From Lysinibacillus fusiformis (GTDB lineage: Bacteria; Bacillota; Bacilli; Bacillales_A; Planococcaceae), in NCBI RefSeq assembly GCF_002845985.1, contig NZ_PDFK01000001.1, positions 62,001 through 126,000 on the forward strand: 64,000 nt of DNA, read 5' to 3'. The translations under genes were made by a program, and so were the position numbers. Under the pieces are notes generated by a model. It ran no database searches. It saw nothing but the letters and a program-made list of their open reading frames with translations, and was not told the DNA's origin. Shown one piece after another: positions 44,542-55,083 of this stretch (position 1 is the stretch's first letter; each line of letters begins with the position of its first letter).

Positions 44542-45651
44542 TTATTTTAATGTACCTGTACTAATAATGGACGTTTCTACATGGACTTTAACGTCTAATT
44601 TACTAATAAGCGCCCTCGTTTTTTTCGTCGTCCATTTCCCATGATAGTACATTCTAAATTCCTCACTTAAGCCAGCTGGGTCTACCTCTGCTTTATTTAA
44701 TCGCTCTAAAAAATCACCAATATCCTGTTCAAGCTGTTTATTCACATCTTTTTCTAAATTACTAATGCTTTCAACTGTAAACAAATGAGATTCTCTTTTA
44801 CCCTTATACTCGCTTAATGTACCCTTGATTGTTAAGAAAATCGTTAATTTTGGTGAATTCACGTTTTGATTACTCTCTTTTTTTACACTGCTCTCAATTA
44901 AATCAATCATGAGTTTCTCTTCCCCATGCCCTGCGTTTAAGTCTAAGTGTAACGGAGCAAGATTTTTCCGTCCATTCAAAGCTTGAATCACCAGTGCTTC
45001 CTCTGGTTTAATCAGTTCATGCATATGATTTCCTTTGAAAATTGCAACACCTTCCACCTCTAATTTATCTCCTCGCTTTTCAATATAAGGTAAAATGGTA
45101 TCAATTACTGGATTCGTAATTGTATACATAAAATCATGGATATTGGTGTTTGGATTAAAGGCTGTATTAATACTAGGTTCTAATAGATCATTTAAATAAA
45201 AGTTAATATTAGGTTTATCAGGATAATCTCCCTTTAGAATAGCTTCTGCGTTATCTTTTACAACAGCGATGAGCACTTTATTTCCCACCTCTGCATTGCG
45301 ATATAAATGCTGAATAATCTTTCTGACATTTCCTTTTCGTGCAAAATCCTCATTGACTAATACCACACGTAATTGATTGAAAACAATCTTTTTATCTGAT
45401 TGTTTTTCTATTTTGACTATGCCACTGGACACTAGATCTGTCGTAATGGAAAAATTTTGCGTATCCTGCTCTGCCTCTGGAGAGTATTGAGGAATAGCCA
45501 CTGTAAGCCTCATCTCATTTTCATCAATGTAATCAAATGCCATCGAATCAACCATGCCAATATCCTCTAATGGCACTTTTAGTTCTTTTCGAGAACAGCC
45601 CACAAGTAAAATTAAAACAATCAAACTGAGTATACATAGACGTGTTTTCAT
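44542..45651 (-). CDS. Ger(x)C-family germination lipoprotein (C subunit)
   Basis: The 369-residue protein has a lipoprotein signal (LILLVGC), a GerC N-terminal domain with DIGMVDSMAFDY and VLVNEDFARKGNVRKIIQHLYR, and the C-terminal LHLDLNAGHGE region. It is the lipid-anchored outer subunit of a germinant receptor. Its start overlaps the B-subunit stop by 4 bases. Confidence 0.93.
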   Translation of the reverse strand: MKTRLCILSLIVLILLVGCSRKELKVPLEDIGMVDSMAFDYIDENEMRLTVAIPQYSPEAEQDTQNFSITTDLVSSGIVKIEKQSDKKIVFNQLRVVLVNEDFARKGNVRKIIQHLYRNAEVGNKVLIAVVKDNAEAILKGDYPDKPNINFYLNDLLEPSINTAFNPNTNIHDFMYTITNPVIDTILPYIEKRGDKLEVEGVAIFKGNHMHELIKPEEALVIQALNGRKNLAPLHLDLNAGHGEEKLMIDLIESSVKKESNQNVNSPKLTIFLTIKGTLSEYKGKRESHLFTVESISNLEKDVNKQLEQDIGDFLERLNKAEVDPAGLSEEFRMYYHGKWTTKKTRALISKLDVKVHVETSIISTGTLK

Positions 45652-46736
45652 ACTTGCACCTGCTTTTTCCTAAATAAGTAGATCATGATTAAAAATAGTG
45701 GCCATATAATTAAGATATAACCTATATAGTTACTTGCCAAAAATAGTTTATCCTGAACTTCTCTGGAAACAGGCATTTTAATAATGACAAAGATCAGACA
45801 GGTAATCATATATAAGTAATAATTCTTCTTTTTTTTAGGTAACGGAAATAATGCATGGGCACCTTGTTTCGCACACCATACATAAGCAGTCATAGAAGTT
45901 AAAATCAGAAATACCCAAAGTGTAATGCCAATAATATCAATACGCTCTATAAAGGTAAATTCCCCTGCTTTAAATAAATTCAACACCGAAAACTCTACAT
46001 TTTTCAATTGCCATTCCGAATAATACATCACACTAATAAGCGTTGTGATAAAACATAAAAAAACACTAATCCAAACGCCTAATAAGGAATGACGAAAAGC
46101 CTTCTTTTTATCAATGATAAAAGGAAAATAAAATACAATTAATTCATATCCAAGAAATGAAAAATAGCCTTGCTTGAATGCTGCATAAAATTCTTTAGTC
46201 GTAAAATTAAAGAGAGGAAGAAAATGACTTACACTCCCTTTTTCAATCGCCCACCGTGTAAAATAGAACATCCAAATCGTAATAAAAAATGTCATGATAC
46301 AAAATCTTGCAATTGATTTTATACCGCCATTTACGATGTAAATAAGCAAAAGTAAAAAGCAAAGTACAGGTAATGTAATCGTTTGTTCCTGTAACGCTGT
46401 ACTTTGTATTAAATGCATATAGTTACTTATAATCCCTGCACTAAAAACAGTACATTGTAAAATGATGAAAAAATTGATGGCTTTCCCAATATATTTGCCT
46501 AAAAGTATTTCGTTCATCTTAAATAAATCATCATTAGGAAATTTCGAACACAGCCATACCATTGCAAACAGTGTAAGAGTCGCTATCAGACCATATAAAA
46601 GCGGCATAAATGTTTGAGAATATCCCATAGAACTTAATTTTTGAGGTAGTGAAAGGATACCCGTACCAAGCATTACACTTTGAGCTAAAAAAATGACATG
46701 ATAGCGATTTAATACTTTGCCTTTCGTTGTACTCAA
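45648..46736 (-). CDS. GerAB-type endospore germination permease (B subunit)
   Basis: The protein has about ten membrane segments of the APC-like GerAB/ArcD/ProY family (FLAQSVMLGTGILSLPQKL near the N-terminus). It binds the germinant, usually an amino acid, in the spore inner membrane. TTG 46736 follows GAGGTGG by 5 bases and is preferred; ATG 46751 is an in-frame alternative with a weak site. It lies between the A and C genes. Confidence 0.92.
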   Translation of the reverse strand: MSTTKGKVLNRYHVIFLAQSVMLGTGILSLPQKLSSMGYSQTFMPLLYGLIATLTLFAMVWLCSKFPNDDLFKMNEILLGKYIGKAINFFIILQCTVFSAGIISNYMHLIQSTALQEQTITLPVLCFLLLLIYIVNGGIKSIARFCIMTFFITIWMFYFTRWAIEKGSVSHFLPLFNFTTKEFYAAFKQGYFSFLGYELIVFYFPFIIDKKKAFRHSLLGVWISVFLCFITTLISVMYYSEWQLKNVEFSVLNLFKAGEFTFIERIDIIGITLWVFLILTSMTAYVWCAKQGAHALFPLPKKKKNYYLYMITCLIFVIIKMPVSREVQDKLFLASNYIGYILIIWPLFLIMIYLFRKKQVQV

Positions 46737-46761
46737 AGTTGACCACCTCATTCTTCTAGTT

Positions 46762-48156
46762 CTATTTTTTCTGTGCTTTTGAAAGACCTGATTTACTTTT
46801 TAGGTATTTAGTTGGAAATCGGATGACACCATCCAATAAATCGCTTGGCTTTCTAGGAATAGCGGGTGTCATATAATGCGTTCCTAACGATTTTAAACTT
46901 AATAAATGATGAATTAACCAGGCAAAGGCGAGCATCTGGCCAAATAAGCCAAAGAGTCCTGCTGATAAGATAAAAATATAGCGCACAAAACGGCTAGTAT
47001 TACTCATTAAGAAAATCGGCGGTAGGAACGATAATAAGGCCGATGTCGCGACTAGCACGATGAGAATATTACTGAGTAACCCCGCTTCTACAGCAGCAGT
47101 ACCAATAACAATACCTCCTACGATACCAATTGTTTGACCGACTTTGGCTGGCATTCGAGAACCCGCTTCTCGTAACACTTCAATAATCAGCTCGATAAAT
47201 AGCACTTCAATCAGCGGTGGAAATGGTACTTTACTCCTCGACTCTTGAAGATTTAATAATAATTCATAGGGCAATATTTCTGGATGAAAGGTTAGAGCTG
47301 ATATATACATGGGGGTAATCATAATTGTTAGGAAAAAACCAAAAAAGCGTAACATCCTTAGTAAAGTTGCCGTTGTCCATCGGTTGTAATAATCTTCAAT
47401 CGACACAAACATTTCAAAAAAAGACGTAGGACAAACAATTGCTAACTGACTATTATCCATAAAAACGACGATTCTACCATCTAGAAGATAACGGCAAATA
47501 CTATCTGGACGAACTGTCATATAATATTGCGGAAAGGGTGATAAAGGATTATCCTCAATTAATTGCTTCAGCACAGATATATCCGTAAATAATGGATAAT
47601 CTACTTGATCTATCCGATTTCTTAAATCCTCTAAATTTTTATGACTCACAATATTATCCATATACATAATCGAGATTTTAATATTGGCTTCAGACCCGAC
47701 AACACGGTTTTCATTTTTAAGCATAGCGCTTTGTATGCGTCTTCTCACCAATGAAATATTTGTTTCTAATGATTCTGTAAATGCATCCTGTGGACCGATT
47801 ACTGTGGACTCCGTTTCAGTATCTGTAATGGCCCTTGTCGGTGCACTATACGTATCCACGCTTAACAACGCATTCGTTTCATGAAAAAAAAGGAGGGTTT
47901 GCCCAGCATTCAATTTTTTAACGGCTCCCTGGACATCCTTTGGGTCCACATATTGAGCGACTTGATGAATTTGTTTTAAATTATTAGCCAACGGAATCGT
48001 CACCATGGTTTGTAAGGTCATTTTTTCAATGAGCGAGGAGAAATAAATGACCGTGACATCTCCCTCTTCTGTCGCCACCATTTTCAGTTTTACATCATCA
48101 ATTTCGTTGATCTCCTGCGTCAATTTAGCTACAATTTGTTCCGGTATCTCGTTCAT
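46762..48156 (-). CDS. GerA-type spore germination protein (A subunit)
   Basis: This A subunit has the soluble N-terminal region (SVEAxIxIxYMDNIV-like segment NIKISIMYMDNIVSHKN) and the membrane domain (ESRSKVPFPPLIEVLFIELIIEVLREAGSRMP, GGIVIGTAAVEAGLLS). It heads the A-B-C receptor operon. ATG 48156 has AAGGGG 9 bases upstream and is favoured; the open frame continues to an ATG at 48204 without a ribosome site. It is clearly homologous to the lone GerA at 29236-30696. Confidence 0.92.
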   Translation of the reverse strand: MNEIPEQIVAKLTQEINEIDDVKLKMVATEEGDVTVIYFSSLIEKMTLQTMVTIPLANNLKQIHQVAQYVDPKDVQGAVKKLNAGQTLLFFHETNALLSVDTYSAPTRAITDTETESTVIGPQDAFTESLETNISLVRRRIQSAMLKNENRVVGSEANIKISIMYMDNIVSHKNLEDLRNRIDQVDYPLFTDISVLKQLIEDNPLSPFPQYYMTVRPDSICRYLLDGRIVVFMDNSQLAIVCPTSFFEMFVSIEDYYNRWTTATLLRMLRFFGFFLTIMITPMYISALTFHPEILPYELLLNLQESRSKVPFPPLIEVLFIELIIEVLREAGSRMPAKVGQTIGIVGGIVIGTAAVEAGLLSNILIVLVATSALLSFLPPIFLMSNTSRFVRYIFILSAGLFGLFGQMLAFAWLIHHLLSLKSLGTHYMTPAIPRKPSDLLDGVIRFPTKYLKSKSGLSKAQKK

Positions 48157-48273
48157 TTCTTTCAACCCCTTTAATTCCGATGAATACCAGTCATTGTCAT
48201 TCATTTTTTAGTAGTTTGGCTTTTATCCGTTCATTTATGTAAAAATTGTGCTAGTAAAAATAGACAGAAAAAA

Positions 48274-48300
48274 GGATGCATCTCACGTTGAGATACATCC
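48274..48300 (-). terminator. Terminator of the amino acid permease
   Basis: GGATGCATCTC and GAGATACATCC form an 11-bp stem with one mismatch, followed on the minus strand by TTTTTTC. Confidence 0.85.
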
Positions 48301-48307
48301 CTCTAGC

Positions 48308-49681
48308 TTATTCTATAGAATCTTTACTGTAGCGGTTTTTGCCAATCCCAAACACATAGTAGCTAATTGTTACGAGGATTAGGAAAATAATACCAACAAT
48401 TAATGATATACGTGTATCATCATTAATCCACATACCAACTAATACCATGATTAAAAAGATAATCGTTACATAGTTTGTAATGGGTGCGAAAGGCATTTTG
48501 AAAGGATGCTTAGCCAGTTGCGCACCCTTCTCTTTTCTAAAGCGAATTTGACTGATTAAAATAATAAACCATGGAATCATTCCTGGTAAAACACTCGCAC
48601 TATATATATAAACAAATAAATTTTCAGGAGCAATATAGCTTAGGATGACACCAATGAATAGCCCGACTAACACACCTGCTGTTCCAAATAAAGGTACGCC
48701 ATTCCTTGAAAGCTTGGCGAAAAATTTTGGTGCTTGTCCATTCATCGCAAGAGTATATAACATACGTCCAGCGCTGTAAATCCCACTGTTACAGCCTGAC
48801 ATAGCTGCTGTGATTACAACAAAATTAATGATACCTGCGGCAGCTGTAATACCTACTTTAGCAAATGTCGCCACAAATGGACTACCTATTGTCCCAAGTT
48901 CATCCCAAGGATACACCGTCACAATGACAAAGATCGCACCGATATAGAAAATTAAAATACGCCAAATGATACTTTGAATGGCATTAGTAATCGTTTTTTG
49001 TGGATTTTTTGCTTCTCCAGCCGTAATCCCGATAAGCTCTACCCCTTGATATGCAGCAACAACTAAAGATAAGGCAAAGAAGAAGCCTGTCCAGCCACCT
49101 GTAAAGAAGCCACCGTGACTCCACAAATTAGATAAACCAATGGCAATACCATCATTGCCAAAGCCAAAGAAGATCAGCCCTACACCTGCTACAATCATTA
49201 AAATGATCGTGACAATTTTAATCATCGCAAACCAAAATTCAAATTCCCCAAATGATTTGACAGAAATAAAGTTCGCCAAACCTAAAATAATCATCGCAAT
49301 AAGACCTGGTATCCACGCTGGTAATTCTGGATACCAGTATTGCATATACGTTCCGACTGCTATAATTTCAGACATCCCAACAATAACCCATTGGAACCAG
49401 TTACTCCACGCTGTTAAATACCCCGCTAAAGGATGGATATACTTATAGCCAAACGTTGCAAAAGAGCCTGTACTCGGCTCCATATAAAGCATCTCACCCA
49501 TTGCCCTCATAATGAAAAAAATAAAAATACCTGCAATACCATAGGCAAGGAGTACAGAAGGTCCCGTCCATTGAATTGCACTGGCCGAGCCCATAAATAG
49601 CCCTACACCAATCGTACCGCCAAGTGCAATCATTTGGATATGACGTGCTTCTAATCCTCGTTTTAATTCCTTATTGGCCAC
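48308..49681 (-). CDS. Amino acid permease, AAT family
   Basis: The 457-residue, 12-helix transporter begins [28 protein letters not shown], the AAT-family signature of proton-coupled uptake permeases (AnsP, RocE, CycA, YbxG types). It imports an amino acid; which one cannot be told. The start is a GTG with AGAGG 9 bases upstream. It stands alone upstream of the gerABC operon and has its own terminator. Confidence 0.9.
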   Translation of the reverse strand: MANKELKRGLEARHIQMIALGGTIGVGLFMGSASAIQWTGPSVLLAYGIAGIFIFFIMRAMGEMLYMEPSTGSFATFGYKYIHPLAGYLTAWSNWFQWVIVGMSEIIAVGTYMQYWYPELPAWIPGLIAMIILGLANFISVKSFGEFEFWFAMIKIVTIILMIVAGVGLIFFGFGNDGIAIGLSNLWSHGGFFTGGWTGFFFALSLVVAAYQGVELIGITAGEAKNPQKTITNAIQSIIWRILIFYIGAIFVIVTVYPWDELGTIGSPFVATFAKVGITAAAGIINFVVITAAMSGCNSGIYSAGRMLYTLAMNGQAPKFFAKLSRNGVPLFGTAGVLVGLFIGVILSYIAPENLFVYIYSASVLPGMIPWFIILISQIRFRKEKGAQLAKHPFKMPFAPITNYVTIIFLIMVLVGMWINDDTRISLIVGIIFLILVTISYYVFGIGKNRYSKDSIE

Positions 49682-50191
49682 TCGTTAACGCCTCTTTTCT
49701 GATGTTCTCTCTACGTTGAATACCTTTAAAATCATAATCAATTTTTCTAAAAAAGACAAATGTATTTTTAGGAAAAACAAAAAATAATGATATTTTGATA
49801 GATTTAGCTCATACCGCTCTTTCATTTTATAACTTTACTAAATAACGCAAAGGAGTCTCCACTAGGTTAGTAGAGACTTCTTTTAACGCTTAATTTGATT
49901 AATAGGCTAGTATAACTTTTCCCTAAATTATCAACATTAAAAATACCTAATAATCCATTAGATAGTACAAGTAGCTTGTCTTTCCCATATGTATCAAAAA
50001 ACCAGTTATCCATATATCACCAATAATTAAAGTATATAGCTAGAAATCACTTGTTCTATTTTTGTGGAAATTGGATGAATAGTTAAGCAAAATAATCTGA
50101 AGTCAAATTTATTACCCCGTTATGTCGCAACCTTCCATAGTTACCAATCGTTATCGTTAATAGTTGCTTCTAACAAAGGGGAGATATTTGA
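49682..50191. other. Intergenic region with orphan hairpin
   Basis: About 510 bases without a gene. A terminator-like hairpin at 49849-49885 (GGAGTCTCCACTA/TAGTAGAGACTTC then TTTT) has no gene in front of it on the plus strand. It may be left over from a deleted gene. Confidence 0.45.
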
Positions 50192-51361
50192 ATGTTACAT
50201 TTCAATAAATTGGATAAAAGTTTAGTAATTAGCTTGATGCTACTAGGTATGATTAGTTGTCTCTTTGTCCATTCCAGTAGTACGGTGTTCGAACAGTATT
50301 CAAGCTCATTTATTATAAAGCAGTTTATTTATTACATAATCGGATTTTTAACTATGTATGGGATAGCCATACTTGATATTGAACAGCTTAAAAAAATTGG
50401 CTGGCCGTTTTATTGGATAATGGTGTTATTAACATTTAGCTTATTCATTGCACCTGAAAGTATAGCTAGAACTATAAACGAGGCGAAGCGCTGGTACCAA
50501 ATTCCTTTGCTAGGATCATTTCAGCCGTCAGAGTTTTTAAAGTTCGCCTTTTTAATCGTTGTCAGCAAGGTTATCGTCGCACATCGAGAGAAATACGAAC
50601 GTCCTACCTTTTTCACGGATATGAGGCTTCTCTTCATAATTGCTATTATATCACTTCCACCGATGCTCGCCGTTTACAAGCAACCTGATACAGGCATGGT
50701 CATGCTTTATATGTCGATGATTTTACCAATGATTTTCTTTTCAGGCATACAAAGAAAATTGCTTGTCATCTTTACAGCCGTCCCTCTATCAATTATTAGT
50801 GTTGTGGTACTTTTATATGTAAAATCCCACGATTTTTTTACAGATAAAATTTTAAATAAATTATCAGGGCATCAAATTTCTCGAATTCATGGTTGGTTAC
50901 AGCCATATGAATATCCAGATTCTTCTTATCAAACGAGGCAGGGGTTTTTAGCAATTGGTACAGGTGAGTTTACTGGGAAAGGATACATGAACAATAATGT
51001 TTATGTCGTGGAGAAACATACTGATTTTATTTTTGCGAATATTGCCGAAGAGCTAGGCTTTATTGGAGGATCATTTATAATTGCACTTTTATTTTTTGTT
51101 ATTTACCGTATTGTTGTTATTACAGTACAAGCAAGAGACCCATTTATGACACTGATGGGTGCAGGAATTTCTAGCTTATTGGCCTTCCAAATTACCCAAA
51201 ATATTGGTATGACCATTGGGCTTCTACCAGTAACTGGTATGACACTGCCATTTTTAAGCTATGGTGGAAGTTCACTAATATCAAATTTTATGCTAATGGG
51301 TATTGTGATGATTATCTACAAATCTTATAGCGGCTATATGTTTAAAGCAACAAAGGAATAA
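50192..51361 (+). CDS. FtsW/RodA/SpoVE-family peptidoglycan polymerase
   Basis: The 389-residue SEDS protein has about ten membrane helices. Conserved SEDS elements are GSFQPSEFLKFAFL, the catalytic-type Asp in KQPDTGMVMLYM, EKHTDFIFANIAEELGFIGG, and GMTLPFLSYGGSSLISNF near the C-terminus. SEDS proteins polymerise lipid II glycan strands with a class B PBP. No pbp gene is next to it, so it is probably an accessory copy. The ATG follows GGGGAG. Confidence 0.92.
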   Translation: MLHFNKLDKSLVISLMLLGMISCLFVHSSSTVFEQYSSSFIIKQFIYYIIGFLTMYGIAILDIEQLKKIGWPFYWIMVLLTFSLFIAPESIARTINEAKRWYQIPLLGSFQPSEFLKFAFLIVVSKVIVAHREKYERPTFFTDMRLLFIIAIISLPPMLAVYKQPDTGMVMLYMSMILPMIFFSGIQRKLLVIFTAVPLSIISVVVLLYVKSHDFFTDKILNKLSGHQISRIHGWLQPYEYPDSSYQTRQGFLAIGTGEFTGKGYMNNNVYVVEKHTDFIFANIAEELGFIGGSFIIALLFFVIYRIVVITVQARDPFMTLMGAGISSLLAFQITQNIGMTIGLLPVTGMTLPFLSYGGSSLISNFMLMGIVMIIYKSYSGYMFKATKE

Positions 51362-51369
51362 GTAATGAA

Positions 51370-51459
51370 ATGTATAAGCTTTTAGTATTACTGCTTCTAG
51401 CAGGAGTAGCTTTCTTATGCTTACCATCTGGCGTAAAACTTTACCTATATCTGCTTTGA
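51370..51459 (+). CDS. Possible 29-residue hydrophobic peptide
   Basis: MYKLLVLLLLAGVAFLCLPS... is a single hydrophobic helix of 29 residues starting 8 bases after the FtsW-like stop; AAGGAATAAGTAATGAA precedes it. It could be a small membrane protein co-translated with the SEDS gene, a toxin-like peptide or a chance frame. Nothing else supports it. Confidence 0.3.
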   Translation: MYKLLVLLLLAGVAFLCLPSGVKLYLYLL

Positions 51460-51558
51460 TTTGCCCATAAATAATCTGTCTTCTATACTGGGGAGCAAAG
51501 ACGATTTAATACTTACAATTCCATGTTGTGTGCTAAACTTTTATAATCCATTTGGATT

Positions 51559-51611
51559 CCCTTTCGTACGAAGTTGATTGACCAGACCTCATTGTACGAA
51601 AGGGTTTTTTT
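51559..51611 (+). terminator. Strong terminator downstream of the FtsW-like gene
   Basis: CCCTTTCGTAC and GTACGAAAGGG form a perfect 11-bp stem followed by TTTTTTTCTTG. Confidence 0.9.
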
Positions 51612-51662
51612 CTTGTCTATAGCTAGAAGCTCTTTGGAACCCTCGCATCGTTTCAAAAGATA

Positions 51663-51701
51663 CAAAAAACTCTATTCCCATCTCATTGAAAGGAATAGAG
51701 T
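51663..51701 (-). terminator. Terminator of the pyrimidine operon
   Basis: ACTCTATTCC and GGAATAGAGT form a perfect 10-bp stem with TTTTTTG on the minus strand. Confidence 0.85.
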
Positions 51702-51709
51702 GTAGGTCA

Positions 51710-51919
51710 TTATTGTAATAATGTTTGTTCTTGTAATTTTGCAGAGAAGTATTTACGTGCATCCGCTGTCAGAATTTGCAACAATGTCACTTCTTCCTGA
51801 CGAGCAAATTCTACAAACATCCCACTTAAATTTTCGTAGACATATTTGATTTTAAAGCCACTATCTAAATAATGATCTACTTTTTGGATTTCCTCTGTGC
51901 TTTGTTGGAATTCAGACAT
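51710..51919 (-). CDS. Small protein of unknown function (69 residues)
   Basis: MSEFQQSTEEIQKVDHYLDS... is acidic, soluble and has no motif I recognise. ATG 51919 has a good GGTGAGGTGATGAC leader. It lies 45 bases after the NCS1 permease gene in the same direction and before the terminator, so it is probably the last gene of the reductive pyrimidine operon. It may be unrelated to the pathway. Confidence 0.65.
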   Translation of the reverse strand: MSEFQQSTEEIQKVDHYLDSGFKIKYVYENLSGMFVEFARQEEVTLLQILTADARKYFSAKLQEQTLLQ

Positions 51920-51964
51920 GTCATCACCTCACCTTCTTTTGAAAATGTCTTGATGTAGTCTATC

Positions 51965-53482
51965 TTACTCGGCGCCCTTCATTTCTAACAGAGGATCTGG
52001 TTGCTCCACAAGTTCTTCCTCCTCTAGGGCCGACGTTGGAGCAGATGCTGGTTGCCCAAATAGTTCATCCAAATTATGCCCGACTGTAATGCCTAAATAT
52101 TTGGCATCACTCGGGTCTTCTAGCTCCGCCTGTGGATACTTTTTAAACCACCAATACTTCGCTAATACATAATATACAGCCGCTCCAACAACAAATCCTA
52201 CTAAAGAGGAATAAGTTGCAAAAATATTCGCGACCGCTCCCCCAATGACCCAGGCAATTAACCCGGCCATATTAAAGCCCTTATAATATTTAAATTGCCC
52301 ATCTAACTCATAAAGCTCTTTAACATGAACACGGCGTTTACGAATTAGGTAATAATCAGCAAATAAAATACCTACAATGGCCGTTAAAATACCGCCAATT
52401 ATTAATAGGACATTGACCATCACATCAAATAGGCTCCAAGGCTGTGCAATAATACCAATAATTCCTGCAATGACAACCCCTACCCAAAACGGTACTTTAG
52501 GACCGCCAATATTAGAGAAAATCGTCGCAGCTGGCACAACATTGGCAGAGGTATTAGTCGACCATTGCGCTAACACAATCATCAACAATAAAATACCTAA
52601 AATAAAGCCGCTTGCACTTTGTTGTAGGGCGTTGATCGGATCAGCCGATGCAACAGCCATATAACAAACTGCTCCAATTGCGACAATGAATGTATTGGTA
52701 ATTGGCATAACAATTAATGAGCCAACAAGCTGTGTTTTATTACGCTTAAACCAATTTCGCTCATTTTTAGGTGCCTTAAAGAAACGAGATAGGGAAGGCA
52801 TATCGGCTGCGAGTGTTGCCCAAAAGCCCATATTTGCCATCACGACTACCATAAAAGCGGTAAAAGCAGCAATGCCTGTTGTTGGGGTTTCCACCCACGT
52901 CCAAATATTTTTTCCTTGTGACGTTGCACTATCTGCTAATGTGTAGTACATCCAACAAGAAATTAAAATAATGACAGGTGCTGCTAAATCAGCAAAGCGC
53001 TCAATGGATTTAATACCTAGGGATGTATTAAAAAGTTGAAGAGCAGCAAATACAAGGAAACAGATAAACCAATTATTAAAGCCAAACATTAAATTTAAAA
53101 TACCATTTATCGCTAAAGCACCGAAATACGTATTAAGACCAAACCAACAAGCAGCTGTGACACCACGTACAAGGGAAGGTATATGTGTACCGAATGTGCC
53201 AAAAGGTGCACGCATATAGACTGGGAATGATAGCCCATGCTCAATTCCTATATCACCAATTAACGTCATAAAGACACCGATTAAACAAGAGCCTACCAAT
53301 GTTGCTACAATAACCATTGGTAGTGATAAGTTCATAATGGCTGAGCCACCAATGGCAAAAGCCGCTAGAACAATCGCCATGCCAATCCAAATCACTGCAA
53401 AACCAAATGTTCCAATATTTCTTTGTTGATGTGTCACTGGAAGTAAATCTGGGGATTTCAAATAATTCCCTTCACGTTCCAT
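51965..53482 (-). CDS. NCS1-family nucleobase/hydantoin permease
   Basis: The 505-residue, 12-helix protein begins DLLPVTHQQRNIGTFGFAVIWIGMA, the NCS1 signature, and contains GAVCYMAVASADPINALQQSASGF. NCS1 proteins import uracil, allantoin, cytosine or hydantoins with Na+ or H+. Being in the operon with dihydropyrimidine enzymes points to uracil, dihydrouracil or hydantoin. ATG 53482 after AAAGGAGAG is the start; the frame continues to 53548. The C-terminus has an acidic cytoplasmic tail. Confidence 0.92.
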   Translation of the reverse strand: MEREGNYLKSPDLLPVTHQQRNIGTFGFAVIWIGMAIVLAAFAIGGSAIMNLSLPMVIVATLVGSCLIGVFMTLIGDIGIEHGLSFPVYMRAPFGTFGTHIPSLVRGVTAACWFGLNTYFGALAINGILNLMFGFNNWFICFLVFAALQLFNTSLGIKSIERFADLAAPVIILISCWMYYTLADSATSQGKNIWTWVETPTTGIAAFTAFMVVVMANMGFWATLAADMPSLSRFFKAPKNERNWFKRNKTQLVGSLIVMPITNTFIVAIGAVCYMAVASADPINALQQSASGFILGILLLMIVLAQWSTNTSANVVPAATIFSNIGGPKVPFWVGVVIAGIIGIIAQPWSLFDVMVNVLLIIGGILTAIVGILFADYYLIRKRRVHVKELYELDGQFKYYKGFNMAGLIAWVIGGAVANIFATYSSLVGFVVGAAVYYVLAKYWWFKKYPQAELEDPSDAKYLGITVGHNLDELFGQPASAPTSALEEEELVEQPDPLLEMKGAE

Positions 53483-53620
53483 CCTACTTCTCTCCTTTTT
53501 CTCTAATTTCCGTGACAACCTACTTGAAGTTATGCCTTCCTCCACCAAATGCTGAAGGAAGGTGGAATTTCGATTTTAATCATCTGTTATCTTATATTCA
53601 GTATTGAGCTAAAGAGGCCA

Positions 53621-54883
53621 TTATTTTGATAGACTGCTCAGAAGGGCTTGACGTTCATTCCATGTCATTGGCGGAATCGTTGATGGACGTTCTACCATTG
53701 TAATGGCACCGTCGACAGGACAAACAATGGAGCATAGGTTACAGCCGACACAGTCTTCCTCACGAACCTTTAGCATTGGACGATCACCCTCTGTATAGAG
53801 ATCAATACATTGATGGGAAGTATCCTCGCACGCAATATGGCACTTATTACAATTGATACAAACATCATTATTAATTTCTGCAACAATTTTATAATTTAAA
53901 TCCAAATCACCCCAGCTTGAATATCTTTGCACAGAGCGACCTACTAAATCCATGACCGAAGCTAGGCCTTTATCATCTAAATAATTATTCAGTCCATCAA
54001 TCATATCCTCCACAATACTAAAACCATGATGCATCGCTGCTGTACATACTTGGACGCCTGTGGCACCCATTAAAATAAACTCTGCTGCATCTTGCCAGTT
54101 CGAGATACCACCAATGCCCGAAATCGGTACATTGACTAATGGATTACGGGCACATTCTGCAACCATATTGAGGGCAATCGGTTTAACTGCTGGACCACAA
54201 TAGCCACCATGTGCCCCTTTGCCAGCTACATTAGGCACTGTATTCCACGAATCTAAATCGACACCTGCTAGACTATTAATCGTATTAATCATACTAACTG
54301 CATCTGCTCCACCTCTTGTCGCTGCCTCCGCCGTTACAGTAATATCTGTAATGTTTGGTGTTAGCTTCACAATAACAGGTGTACGCGCTGCTTCCTTTAC
54401 CCAGTACGTTTGTTTTTCCACCAACTCAGGGACTTGACCAGAGGCAGAACCCATGCCTCGTTCTGCCATCCCATGTGGACAACCAAAGTTAAGCTCAAGA
54501 CCATCAACCCCCACATCTTCTACGCGTTTCACAATTTCATGCCACTTTTCCTGCTTTGGCTCTACCATTAACGAGGCAATAATCGCATGATTCGGAAATC
54601 TCTTTTTCGTCTCATATATTTCTTGTAAATTTACTTCTAATGGTCGATCTGTAATTAACTCAATATTGTTGAAGCCTGCGACACGTTGACCATTAAAACT
54701 AACTGCTGCAAAACGAGAGGACACATTTAAAATTGGTTCCCCCAATGTTTTCCAAACAGCACCACCCCAGCCTGCTTCAAATGCACGCTGTACTTGATAA
54801 CCTGAATTCGTTGGTGGTGCGGATGCTAGCCAAAATGGATTAGGTGATTTGATACCCGCTAAATTAATGCGTAAGTCAGCCAT
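53621..54883 (-). CDS. preA: NAD-dependent dihydropyrimidine dehydrogenase subunit PreA
   Basis: The 420-residue protein has the DHOD-like FMN barrel (LRINLAGIKSPNPFWLASAPPTNSG, ELNFGCPHGMAERGMG, SGIGGISNWQDAAEFILMGA). Two C-terminal [4Fe-4S] clusters follow (CINCNKCHIAC and CVGCNLCSIVCPV). With PreT it reduces uracil and thymine to the dihydro forms. ATG 54883 has GAGGGGG 7 bases upstream. Confidence 0.95.
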   Translation of the reverse strand: MADLRINLAGIKSPNPFWLASAPPTNSGYQVQRAFEAGWGGAVWKTLGEPILNVSSRFAAVSFNGQRVAGFNNIELITDRPLEVNLQEIYETKKRFPNHAIIASLMVEPKQEKWHEIVKRVEDVGVDGLELNFGCPHGMAERGMGSASGQVPELVEKQTYWVKEAARTPVIVKLTPNITDITVTAEAATRGGADAVSMINTINSLAGVDLDSWNTVPNVAGKGAHGGYCGPAVKPIALNMVAECARNPLVNVPISGIGGISNWQDAAEFILMGATGVQVCTAAMHHGFSIVEDMIDGLNNYLDDKGLASVMDLVGRSVQRYSSWGDLDLNYKIVAEINNDVCINCNKCHIACEDTSHQCIDLYTEGDRPMLKVREEDCVGCNLCSIVCPVDGAITMVERPSTIPPMTWNERQALLSSLSK

Positions 54884-55083
54884 ATAAGTTCCCCCTCTAT
54901 CCCTTATTAACAAGTTATTTTGTACCGAAAGCATAGCATCAGGTATAAGCTGTAAGACCCCGACTTCAGAATGTAAAGGTATGCCCAAATATTCAAATGC
55001 TGGATCAACAGCCTGTAAAAACCCGATTGGTGAAACGAACAATCCGCGGAGGATGAAAAACCTTCACGGATTGAAGGTTCACT

